DNA of 64,000 nt from Hoplostethus atlanticus (lineage: Eukaryota; Chordata; Actinopteri; Trachichthyiformes; Trachichthyidae), in the NCBI GenBank assembly GCA_034670405.1, contig JAXDDX010000289.1:1-64000 (forward strand), in the 5' to 3' direction. Numbering within the stretch: the first letter of the stretch is position 1; every line of letters begins with the position of its first letter. Made by a program: the position numbers and the translations under genes. The notes under the pieces are model-generated. The model was given only the letters and a program-made list of their open reading frames with translations, was not told where the DNA came from and searched no databases. Of this stretch, positions 1 through 15,250 are shown piece by piece.

Positions 1-4790
<4,790 letters not shown>

Positions 4791-5348
4791 CAATGATGTA
4801 GTGTGTTGAGCTTCGTTATGAACGATGAGACTATTTGGTCAATTCTTGAAATTGACAATTATTGAAATTATTCTTAGTAATTAATATCTTATTAATTAAC
4901 ACTTACGGGGCACCACCAGTTTACACTGGAATAGTCTCTTTATAATGATATCAGTCTAATAATCAGAAGAAGTTAGCTCTAGATTACAGTGATTTTCTAC
5001 CTTCATGTCCAGGATATATCAATGACACACAAAAGCCAGTTCTTTATAAATGCAAAGATTTTATTAACTAAGTAAAACAAACACTAATAAAATGAACACA
5101 TGTATAGTAAACTAAAACAGACAATGGCAATAAAACTGGCAAACAAGAAAGCAAGATAAACAGTGGCAGAGGATATATCAAATACGAGTGGCAAATGATA
5201 TTGGGATCAAAGATGGCAAGGAAGTTGGCACAGACAAGACGACCTGAGCTGTAATGCGTCTAATGGTGATACCGTAGCAACAGCGAAAGATGACTTGGAG
5301 GACAGCTGACCGTTTCCGAGAGACTTGGGACCAAAGGAAAGGGACAGC

Positions 5349-5368
5349 GGAGAGAGAGAGAGAGAGAG
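5349..5368. repeat. (GA)n microsatellite
   Basis: A short uninterrupted AG dinucleotide run is visible. Confidence 0.9.
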
Positions 5369-5440
5369 GGTATTCTAACCTCACTTTCACAGTTCAACAC
5401 TGCCTTTGCATCACCCGTGCATCAACAAGAAAGCTGGTTA

Positions 5441-5535
5441 CCGTCTGGTTGGTAGGGTGTCAGCGGCGTCCTCGTCTCCGGGGTAACCGTCTGGTTTGTG
5501 GGGCGTCAGCGGCGGCGTCCTCGTCTCCGGGGCAA
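5441..5535. repeat. Two-copy tandem repeat, 46-bp unit
   Basis: Two adjacent copies start with CCGTCTGGTT at 5441 and 5487. Both continue with GTCAGCGGC and CTCGTCTCCGGGG. They differ by a few bases and a 3-bp GGC expansion in the second copy. Confidence 0.8.
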
Positions 5536-6110
5536 CCGTTGCGCAGTCGCAGTAGCCAGGTAAACACACGCACGTGTTGGGCTGGGCCAGTCGATGTCAG
5601 GAGGGCCGTTGTGGAGTGCGGTCCGGGGCCTTGGTTCGTCAGGGTGGTCGTGCCAACGGTTCACCTCAGTGAAGATAGAGGGAAGGGTCGATGTGTTTGG
5701 CACACGTCGTTCAGGTAGCAGAGTAGCGGAGCGGCTGGCTTCTGATTTGGTTGCGTAGTCTTCTGGATCAGGTGGAGTGAATTCGATTCGGGCGCCTCGT
5801 CGATATTCACCGTAGAGCTGATCTGGTAGTTGCTTGTAGAAGAGCTTGAAGCCAGGTTCAAACTTAGTTTCGTAGTTCTTAGTTCGTGATATTTCGTGAG
5901 AGAGTTCGTTCGAGCGTGTAAGAGCGCGAGCCAAAGGGCTCAGAGGGCTTTATGGCAAGTCAGGAGAGTAGGTGTTTCCCTCATTTGCATGCATCAGATT
6001 TACAACCGGATGCTCGGTGATTCCCATTTTCCTAAAACTGCATTCCCAGCTCAGGTTTGGAAAACATTGTTTTTCTTGATCCTTTGGGGATGCAAGTGAC
6101 ATATTTAATC

Positions 6111-6990
6111 ACCTTACAACAAATGTGTCTGTATGATACCAAACATCACTGTCTTACCACAAAACGCTGGCGAGTAAACCAAAAATCTTAATAACACACG
6201 CTGTGTGCCTTGAATAAGCAAGATAATACATTGGGGAGTAGGGTACATCATCCGCCACAGGATGTGTTATTCACATTTAATAGAAAACATGCAGAAATCA
6301 TATATATACAGTGTATTGCAGAACTCTTTGTTCTCTTAGTCTGTCTCCCCCCTTTGGAATGCAAAGTAAGTCCATTTCCCCGGCCCTTATCAGTGGTCCC
6401 ATCTCCAAATGGCACCCGAGCGGCTAGTAAAACCTGTAAAGTGTTACTTTTGACAGTTTTATGGGGAAAATCCACCTTTTGCCGAGAGAGGGGGGTTCCT
6501 GGGGTCCCTAGGAGCCCGGCAGGGGTCCTGACCTGACCAAAAGGCCCTAGGAGAGGAATGTGTTAGTCTTTGGGGTGGCGCCGTGTATTCTGTCTGGTCC
6601 GGAGAGGAAGAGTGAGGAAGATGATGTCTCCTGCATACACTACAAATGCTAAAATAGAATAATTTACACTATTCTATCAGATAGGACAACTATGCATATC
6701 AATTCAGGAATTACACAATAAACGAAATAAAAACATTTATTGCGCTGCAGGTCCCGACACAAAATAGCAGGCAAAAAACACATAATAAAAATCACACAAT
6801 ATTCAGAAAAGAAATAATGAATGAATATTAGAAAATAACAATCAATAATAATGATGTAGACTACATAGAGTAAACGAAATACAATATAATTCGTCAAATT
6901 TTAACATTAATAATTAATTATTATTATGAATAATATAACAGAACAAATAATCAGAATATTTTAACAGGTCAGGTGAAACGAAACAAGACG
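6111..6990. other. AT-rich intergenic stretch, nothing recognised
   Basis: There are only short unsupported frames, and 6660-6960 is very AT-rich. The segment 6925-6985 resembles 7290-7375, so the piggyBac-flanking sequence appears to be present twice, with divergence. Confidence 0.5.
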
Positions 6991-7005
6991 ATGTGTCGCA
7001 AGATG

Positions 7006-7232
7006 TGCGCGTTGATGGCAGCCAGGTCCAGGATGAGTACAGCCGAGCCATCGGATCCACCACGTCAACTCCGACCTGAGATAGAAATTAGCGCAAACTG
7101 TAATCATTGTCCAACGCAAATATTTGTCACAACATCAGTGTGTTTTTATCTGTCTCTATAATACTACCATTTACACAGCTCACCTTGGAAACGTTGTAGA
7201 AGTTGACAGTCTCTGGCTTCTTCTTCAATCAC
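7006..7232 (-). pseudogene. piggyBac transposase fragment (third catalytic Asp region)
   Basis: Minus-strand translation shows a ...VNFYNVSK exon piece (about 7232-7194). It ends at a GTGAGC donor. A CTCAG acceptor at 7076 then opens an exon reading VGVDVVDPMARLYS, followed after a shift by AAINAHIL. In the piggyBac family GVDxxDxM carries the third catalytic aspartate and AINAHIL-type sequence lies shortly after. The fragment lies downstream of a separate C-terminal piece at 7435-7700, so it is a second, rearranged copy. It has frame breaks and cannot be functional. Confidence 0.65.
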
Positions 7233-7434
7233 TACCAATATCCAGGCGTTGGTGTGCTGTGATAAGGATAATTGTAATATTAATAATCCGTTAGTAATAA
7301 TTAGGAACAATTAGGAACAATATAACGAACAAAATTCACAGAATATTTTGACAGGTCAGAGGAAACGAAATAGAACATAACAATAGGTGATTTTGAACAA
7401 ACCTGAGGTCCAATAGGCAGTCCAGCTGCCTAAT

Positions 7435-8042
7435 TTGCTTTACGCACTGCAGCCGGGGCAAAAGCTCTTCACCCTTGCACTGCACTTCCCGCAAACAGGT
7501 CGCTTGCATCCTTCACATGCAATCAGGGTCTTGTTCTTTTTGCAGTGGCTGTTGATCTGGCATTGCTTCCGTGTTGCGGGCTGTTGCTGGTGTGGCTCTC
7601 TCGGAACATGCGCGCATGTGGTCTTCTCTCAGCTCCTTGGCCAGCTGGAGGATGAAGACTCTTCGGGCGATGCTGTTCCCTGTGCACGTCTTGTACAAGA
7701 TGTGCGCGTTGATGGCAATAATAAAAATAATAACCTATGCCAACCTGGCACCAATGGAGTGGATGTGGAAGTAGATGGCTCAGCTGGCAGAACTGGGGCA
7801 GCGTTGTTGGGCTTGGATTTTTTACGTCGGGGTTCCTCTGGCTGATAGTCGGAATCAGACGAACACTCCTCCTCGCTCCAGTCCACATCACTCAAGTCTG
7901 AAACTTCTCCACCATCAGATTCCCCTTCACCCAGTTCGTGAAATAATGCCAAAGCCTCCTCTACATTCAGTCTTCTGTTTGCTCTCTTCATCTTCTCTCT
8001 CTTCGTCCTCTTGATCATCAAATAGCGGGCAATAGCAGACAA
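7435..8042 (-). pseudogene. Internally deleted piggyBac (PGBD-like) transposase
   Basis: The minus-strand frame from 8042 gives a basic start, then LNVEEALALFHELGEGESDG, acidic Ser/Asp-rich sequence and a basic RRKKSKP patch, as in the N-terminal tail of piggyBac transposases. Near 7730 the sequence jumps, out of frame, to the family's C-terminal region: AINAHILYKTCTGNS, a linker, then after another shift a cysteine cluster (CEGCKRPVCGKC ... CPGC) ending at a TAA near 7437. That cluster matches the C-terminal zinc-binding domain. The DDD catalytic core of several hundred residues is missing. The product cannot transpose, so this is a fossil or a non-autonomous derivative. Confidence 0.7.
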
Positions 8043-8189
8043 TACTGACTCAACTCAAATATGCTACTGCTCTGTGTTTTGAATTGAGATCTCACTATAT
8101 ATAGACAACGGGTATTATTGAAGAAAAACAAGAAACATTGCTTAGCAACCAAAGACACGCAAAATGAAACCCGCGAAATTTGAAAAAAA

Positions 8190-8440
8190 AAACATTGTAA
8201 CGTAGCGATGTATGGACATACAGTATGCCGTCAATCTGACCGCTATGGCGTTCCTAGGTATAAATGCTCAGAAATCTTTTGTCTTTTGATTTAGAACCTT
8301 CAAACTTTGTGAAAATAAAGTTAACACATATTTAGGAAAAGTCATGGACTGGGGGCCTCATACTCTTTATTTTAACAGAGATATTTGCAACAGAAAACCC
8401 CAAACCGTCTGTGAGACCGCCGTGGCGCTTCTAGTGTTAA
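8190..8440 (-). mobile_element. Candidate piggyBac terminal region ending at TTAA
   Basis: A TTAA tetranucleotide, the piggyBac target, lies at 8437-8440 next to GCGCTTCTAGTG. The phrase GACCGCCGTGGCGCTTCTAG is partly repeated inward near 8237 (GACCGCTATGGCGTTCCTAG), like a sub-terminal repeat. It lies just beyond the transposase N-terminus at 8042, as expected for the element end. No matching opposite end was found, so this remains tentative. Confidence 0.35.
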
Positions 8441-8622
8441 ACAAGGTGGAGTAAGAAAACAAGAACAAGTGAAAATAAGAAAATCAGAACAAGTGAGTGT
8501 CAAAGGTTCAACATGAATTACAACTAAGTGCTCCTGAATATGAGCCGAAATTCAGCTGATGCTGTTAGTATGTGTAGCCGATCGCGTTGGGGGGTTTCTA
8601 ACAGTAAAGACAGATTTCTTAC

Positions 8623-8782
8623 CTGTACTGTCGGACCGTTTTTTCTCTTCAGATTTTTTCTTTTTCCGTTTTTCTGCTCCAGATTGGTATGAGAGCTTCA
8701 TCTTCCAATTGGGTTGTTGACAGTGTGTACATCGTTTCTTCTTCTTCTTCTTCTTCGAGGTTTCACGGCAGTTGGCATCCAT
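8623..8782 (-). pseudogene. Possible first exon of a hAT/ZMYM-type transposase
   Basis: The minus frame starts MDANCRETSK, passes through a lysine run and reads KLSYQSGAEKRKKKKSEEKK. It stops at a good GTAAGA donor (GT at 8621-8622). A basic SGAxKRKKK segment near the start is typical of TTF-type/ZMYM1-like hAT proteins in fish. No downstream exon was found on this strand before the HECT gene, so it would be an orphan exon. The lysine run partly reflects a (CTT)n tract at 8727-8757. Confidence 0.35.
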
Positions 8783-9540
8783 GATGTTGCATTACTGCCA
8801 CCTTCAGGTTTTATTCTCCCTCAGTATCCATTCATTGTAAAGCCGTCTTTCCAGTCGTCCTCAAAAAACTAAATAATCATTTCTCCATTCTAATATACTT
8901 TTAACCTTGTCCTCTACCCGCCCTATTTTCCGTAATTGTGTTATCATTTCTTGTCTTTCATGCGTAAATTATAATAAAAGTGCTATATAAAATATAGACA
9001 TTTAGCAAAAAAAAATAAAATAAAAAAATAAACACGGGGGCCCCCTGGTGGTTAGGGGGCCCATTGCAGTCGCTTATAATGCAAATAGGCAAAAACGGCC
9101 CTGGTGGTCTAAAACAGACATAGAACAATCCCACAAAGTTCAGGTTAGGGCAGGGTCAGTTATACTGGGGCTGAGGGACAAAGCTTTAGCTGTAGTTTTC
9201 CATTACAATCAGGCTTTAGTTGTATTTTCCCATTACAGAGTCCAGCTAGACGTGCTAGTTAGTATGACAAGATGAACTGTTGAATATATGGACTACACGT
9301 TCACACAGACCACCTCACATCACCTTGTAGATGTTTAGAAACTAGCCCCTTTGTTATTTCTTTCCTTATAATCTCTGCTCAGACTCCTCTCTGGCAGAGA
9401 TCTGCATACCATACCTTGTGTGTACATCTCTCCTGAGCTCAGCTTGTTTGTGTTAATAAATATACTCAAGTAATTCATGACTCATAGACTCTTTGTCAAT
9501 AACTGAATTTAAAAGCAGCTGATGCAGCTCATCCTCCTCT
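8783..9540. other. Intergenic, nothing recognised
   Basis: AT-rich with short A/T runs near 9005-9030 and a GGGGGCCCCC palindrome near 9036. No supported coding frame is visible. The frame at 9048-9275 has no recognisable similarity. Confidence 0.4.
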
Positions 9541-9557
9541 GAGACGCCTCTTGGAAA

Positions 9558-12500
9558 TTACAGGCACATCATGCAGGTTGATGCATATGGCAAACGACGC
9601 AGGCCTGCCTCCTGGTCATAAAAGTCGATGCAGGGCTTCCTGGGAAAGCCCAGGGCAGGGACCTCATCTCCTCCCGTGATGAAAATAAGGAGTTCTTCAA
9701 AACCTAATTCTGTCACTTTGTCTGCCAGGGAAAAAGTAAATCTAAGTAACAATTGCATTTATTTCTAAAATTAAATGTCTAACTTTACAAGATCAGGACT
9801 ATATATATTTCAAGCCAGCCATTTATAAAAAATTCAGGGTATGTAAATATGACTGGCTTTAGAGTACACTTTTGGGACAAAAGGTACATTTGATTTGATT
9901 CACAATGAAAATGAAAATGCAATCTGTCAGTCCTCTCATCAAGGCGGGTCTTCAGTTAGGACGTCACTTCCTCGTTCAGTGACTTCTCTGCTGTTCCTGG
10001 ACCAGCTTTACAAGTATGGAACAGCAGAGAAGTCACTGAACGAGGAAGTGACGTCCTAACTGAAGACCCGCCTTGATGAGAGGACTGACAGATTGCATTT
10101 TCATTTTCATTGTGACACCAAAAGAGCGTGGTGACATGAAAATGTAAATGAAATAGACAGGGGACGCTGTTTCGCTTATTGCATTTGGATATTGTCCACT
10201 GTACAGCAGGTCAATAAAGTCCCCTATGGGCTTCCATAACATCACACAATTACACTTTGAGTATTTGCCTTCTGTCACAGTACATTGTTTGTGTAGTGCG
10301 CAATTTAATTATTAAGATTTCATAATTAGTGCTGTAAAATTTTCATAAAGGAATAAAATGTACCTTCAATCATGTTCAGAACCTCCCAGCTGTCGATGGT
10401 GTCCTCCTCTGCCTCACGATTGTTGGTTCCTCTACTGCTGTAGTTGTAGCTGAAGATTGCCTTGAATGCTGCCTTTGACAGTGGTTCCTGCATGTTCGTG
10501 AACAAAGGCAGGAAGGCAATCCAATTGTTCTTGATCAGGTCCCACAGATTCCCAAACTTGTTAATTCCCTCGGTGAATTGGTTTATCATCTTGACTGTTC
10601 TATAAACCAACAGAGATAAAACATGTAGAGATAGAACATTAAAACATTACCCTGCATAAGTTTTGTTTGTTTTTTGGGGGGAAAGACTGAATAACTGGAT
10701 AAAAAATTATAATGATAAAAATTATAATTGTTTAATGTTACAAAGCACTACTACTGTATGAAATCACTGTTTCTTAATTATATGTTTACAACGACTTGCC
10801 GGTTTCAGCGGCCATGACCAGGACAGACAAGTATATCTGTTTCTAATTTGACAAACAAGAAACAAATGCCCAACTGATCCTCAGCTGGCAGCTTTTTTTC
10901 TGGCCTGGTAATTTTTAACATTATTATTTTTTATCAATTTGATGCTACATTGGGGAATAAAAGTATCAACCTCTGTCCCAAACAAACAAAAAAATACATA
11001 AACATCTCTCTGACTCCAAACCTTTGAATGTTAGCATGTCACAAGTCCTTGAAGATACAAAATCTTAAAGTATTTCTACAGTTAAATAAAACAAAACAAA
11101 ATATAACAATTGCTGAAAACAGATTCAGTTTGATATATTCAATACTTACATTACAATTTTCGGCTAATGTAGTAGCATACAGTAAATTCATGTTTTTACA
11201 TTGACAGTGTTTTGTAGTAGTTACAACTGTAAAGCTTATTTCATTTGTGAATGTGTTTACCTGAGAAAGATGTAGTGCTTCACTACATATGCATAGATTT
11301 TGGGAACGTCTTCCACTGTGGCGCTAAATATGGCTGGGACGCCGCACTCCGCAAACCAGTCCCCCAAGTCTCGCTGGAGTGAGAACAATGTAGCTGGAGT
11401 ACCAGATTGAGCAATTATTTGTCCTGCTCAGATTTAGTGGAAATGACATGCTATTTAATGTTTTTGTCAATTTTGAGCAGATTTTTTTTTTAATTGTTTG
11501 TATTAAATCCCAATAAATATTAACATGATAATTATTAGGCACTCTTTGGACTTTGGTTTGCACATCTGGGTCAGGCAGGCTATTCCAGTCAAACTCCTCC
11601 AGTGGCGGCTCCTGGCCACACATCAGTTGGAAGAGGCTGGGATCCAGGGCTTTAACACATGGACCTCCATGGGCAATCGACCAAGCGATGAGATTGCCAC
11701 CTTTGTAGTACTTGCGCTGGTCTAATGCCTCTTGGTCATGCTTCTTCTCCTACAAACTCTACGTGCGGTGAATGGGTCCAAGAGAAAGTGACTCTGGAGA
11801 TTGCTTTAACAGCACTCTCCAGAAGCTTTTTCCTTCGAATACAAACGGTGGATACCAGGCTGGCAGAAAGGTGATCCTCTTGGAAAGTGGTCAAAATGTT
11901 GGCAAGATCCAATTCTTCCTAAAGTATATGAAATGTATGAAGTACATCACAAATACTGGCAAAAAGGGTTGGCCACTTTGTGGGACTGGGGATCTTGGAA
12001 ATTTCTTGAAAAAGTGACAATATCCAATTCTTTTCATTTTGAGTATGTGAAATGCATAGTCATTAACAATTCTTGAAAAAGTATTCTTTAGTGAAAAAAA
12101 ATAAAACCTACCGATAGAGGACTGTCACTTTCATAAAGAACTGCCACAATGTCGTCCTCTTCCCCATCCTCAGAATCATCAACGATAAAATCATTGACAG
12201 GAGTCCTAAAAAAAATCAGATTTCAGTATTACATATTCAGGCCTTTCAAAAACGTATTTCAAATTCTTTTGAACCCAAACTTCTACTGGTGTATTCAGAT
12301 ATTATTCTCTGTTAAATCTATGTAATACATAAGTATTGAAACTGTTCATGAGTGTAAAATGCAGTGTCACACATGGTTCCTGTTTGTAAACCTATAAAAT
12401 ACCTGTTTCGCGGTTTCAGACCTGCCCTTCTGTAGAAGACCTTGAGTACAAATGTTCCATGAAATGATCATGTCTAAATATATATCAATATTTTCAAAAC

Positions 12501-13392
12501 ATAATACTACATGTTACTAAAATACTGAACTATCGTCATGTAAAGGTTTACCTCTGGGGTCCCAGCATTCACCCACTGTGCAGGATCCAAACTTGCCTCC
12601 TGTTGATTGACAAGAGTTACCATTTAAATCCAACTGTCTAAAGATTACTTTTAAACTAGTATTATTCGACATTAAGATTACTCTTTACTTCAGTCAGAAT
12701 GATCAAAAGTACAGACAAAATGTATTGTTTTACAATAACTTACAAATGACATGTCTGTCCTTTCATCAGTGTCCATTGTTGAAGGGATGGCAGGGGGGGA
12801 CTGGGACTGGGGAGGGGACTGGGAACTACCATGAGATGTCACCAATGGCATGTTCGTAGGTATAGGAGCACTGGGTGTGACCTGGGGGACAGCGGGTGAG
12901 GCCGGATGTGCGATGGTTGATGGTGTGGGGGATTGGGATGGACCTATATCAATGGCTGTGGGGGCAGTGGGTGAGGCTGCAGGTCTGATGGCTGACAAAG
13001 CAGGTAGAGACTGTGCAACTGTCTCAGGTCCAGCTGGCAGAGATGTTTCTGGTAGGGTCCTTTCAGGTTCTGAGATCTTGATGGACAAAACAAACTGCCT
13101 GATTAGGACCTATGATCAATGTGCTAATATTCAAAAGGATATAAATAATATTCAAAACAATAACAGAAACTCACCTCGAATGGCAGTGTAACTGCAATCC
13201 TCAGCTCCCTCATTGTATTAGCCTGAATTTTGGTCAGAATCCTGGACTTATTGGCTCTTGCAAGACTAAATCCGATGACATTTAGGCTAACCGTGGGAAA
13301 GCTCTGGCATATGTAATTATTAAATTCTAGGAGAGTCCAAGAAAGTTGTACATAACGTGCGACTACCCCTGGCAAATCCTGACTCGGGCTCC
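9558..13392 (-). pseudogene. G2E3-like HECT E3 ubiquitin ligase, multi-exon, disrupted
   Basis: Exons that join in phase on the minus strand are 13392-13175, 13076-12744, 12599-12552, 12440-12403, 12205-12112, 11918-11739, about 11735-11543, 11373-11261, 10599-10364 and 9721-9558. Upstream exons give ...VSLNVIGFSLARANKS... as in fish G2E3-like proteins, then a Pro/Ser/Thr-rich linker and an acidic segment (DDSEDGEEDD). From 11918 the HECT domain begins (IRRKKLLESAVKAIS ... HVEFVGEEA). It then hits TGA at 11736. The expected GGPRREFF segment is missing and the next HECT part (YYKGGNLIAWSIAHGGP) is in another frame. Later exons carry LQRDLGDWFAECGVPAIF, INQFTEGINKFGNLW and the C-lobe with FITGGDEVPALGF and LPYASTC, the acceptor cysteine codon being 9573-9575. 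A TAA at 9558 cuts off the tail, although in-frame FPRGVSEEDELHQ follows it. HECT enzymes pass ubiquitin from E2 through this cysteine to a substrate. This copy is probably inactive. Confidence 0.75.
9900..10115. repeat. Perfect 98-bp inverted repeat with 20-nt loop
   Basis: Arms 9900-9997 and 10018-10115 are exact reverse complements by eye, separated by TGGACCAGCTTTACAAGTAT. The structure lies in the last intron of the HECT gene. An RNA from either strand would form a very stable hairpin. Zero divergence means a recent fold-back duplication, gene conversion, or a library/assembly fold-back artefact. No terminal features of a known MITE are seen. Confidence 0.9.
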
Positions 13393-13917
13393 CTGGAAAA
13401 TATTTTTTTTTAAATGTGTCAATATGACATCAATATACTGACTCAATCATTTATTTTGTCTTACTAGCTACAGACTTAGATTCAAAGACTTACTGTGTCT
13501 TTATAGGCCATGAAGAACCTACAGTGCTGTATTTGTAATTTACTGAGCACATGATGACAATATTTGTGCTACATGCACAAGGGCTACCTCATGATAAAAA
13601 TGTATTTTTGGATTTTTAGGGTGTTTGCTTGACCAAATTAGTCAGGGCAAGTCCAGCTCACTACACGTGTAAGATAAATGGGAGTAGAATGAAATCATGA
13701 CTTTGTAGTATTTGTGGTCCAAGGGATTACCCTGCCCTGTTATGAATTTGACATACTAAATAAATGGCATTTAAAGATGCCAGACTGCAATTAATAATAT
13801 TCAATGTATGTAGATTGATGTTAAATGAAACCGGATTTATACTATGATATCGATTTTGATGCTGTTAAGTCTTGCTGCCAAAAACTTTTGTTTTCCACAT
13901 TGCACACTGGCCATACA

Positions 13918-15034
13918 CAGGGTACCCCCAGGATTCTCCAAGTTAAGTTTAAGACCTTTTTAATACCACTTAGAACGAAATTGAATGCCAACTTCACGGC
14001 CATACGGGCAAAAGTATGAAGGATATAATGGAAAATCAGTATGGATTTTAAGCCCTAGAAAATAATTATTTACTAAGTATTGAATTTAATAAAACACATG
14101 ATCACATGATCAGCGACAAAAAACGCTCAGCGCTGGCATTCATTTCCTATTTGGCAAGCGTCGCTGCCGAACCTAGCATCGCCGCCGCCCTTGGCGTTCT
14201 GCGCCCTGGGCACAAACACTGGGAGACCCCCTGGTGCTGCGCTCAAAGTTCAACTATATTCAACTTTGACCTTCGCGACGCGCAACCAATCACTGGAATC
14301 TAATAGCTCTTAGTTTGCTATTCATTAGTGATCGGGTTAGAGATAGAGAGCAGTGGGAAAGAGAGGCGTTTGATGTCATAGGCGCGAAATATAAAAAAAA
14401 TTGTTTTATGTGTGTCAGAGCATCCCGAATTATACAACATGACGCTTAAATCATACCATGATCTGACTAAAAAGTCTGTATCATGGAATGTCGGTTTACA
14501 GATGGGACTACTAGGTTGGTTAACAGCTTAGTACAGGAGGTATATGCAGCCAGTCTATATTCACTTCTATGGCTGTGCTAGTATGATCATTGGCGATGTA
14601 GTTAGCTATGGTCACCGGCTGATGCGGGTGACGCTGATCATGTGAAGGAGTCTCGTCCAACCTGACATTGATGCCGACGCTTTGCGCGGATCATTTGAAA
14701 GCCCCTTAAAATTACACTTGCCCATTCTGAGGCAACGAGCTAGCTTGTTAGCAGCACACTCCACGGTCAAGAACGTCAATACACTGATGTAAACTTTACC
14801 TGTACTGTCGTAATGTCCAAGACACACCAAACAGAGTAAATTGTAACGTTACACACAAAACATTTTATACATTTGACAGTTATTTATGACGTTACGGTAT
14901 TTATTTGATCCTACGAAAGGACAAGAAAAAAATTTAAGACCTTTGTAAACGAAATTCAATACTTTTAAGGCCTTATTTTGAGAATATTAAATTCAATGCT
15001 TTTTTAATACTTTTAAGACCCCGCAGGTACCCTG
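13918..15034. mobile_element. Non-autonomous hAT element, 1.1 kb
   Basis: The left end reads CAGGGTACCCCCAGG and the right end, reversed, CAGGGTACCTGCGGG. AAGACC and TTTTTAATAC phrases are shared just inside both ends. Flanks (CCATACA and GCATATA) look like a diverged target duplication. Inside, the minus strand near 14612-14830 keeps a decayed fragment with GKCNF and NDPRKA, like the DNA-binding start of hAT transposases, ending at a splice donor. No catalytic core remains. It lies upstream of, or in an intron of, the HECT gene. Confidence 0.65.
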
Positions 15035-15171
15035 CATATAGATATAAATAAACTTCTTATCCAACAATTGCAAATCAACAGTAATGTTGATGGGTGTTTC
15101 TGTGTAAATAAATAAATAAATAAAACTCAAGTGCATGCTCACATCCTAACCCATTCTGCATGAGGTGGAAG

Positions 15172-15250
15172 GACAACTTGATCCGAATTTGGCAACAGGA
15201 AGAGCTTTACTCTCCAAACTCCAGTTGTCCTATTTGCAGGTGCTTGGGTT
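15172..15250 (-). other. Possible upstream exon of the HECT gene
   Basis: The minus-strand sequence after an AATAG acceptor reads TTGVWRVKLFLLPNSDQVV and then LPPHAEWV. This resembles an N-terminal exon of fish G2E3-like proteins, where a VKL-type beta segment precedes the linker. The donor is weak and its phase does not obviously match the exon at 13392, so an intervening exon would be required. The hAT element lies between them. Confidence 0.3.

Noticed and set aside
5506..5934. 142-codon minus frame as a gag-like gene
   Set aside because: No recognisable motif; it overlaps a tandem repeat and an unproven LTR candidate.
14106..14303. 65-codon frame in GC-richer DNA
   Set aside because: It lies within the non-autonomous hAT element and has no domain.
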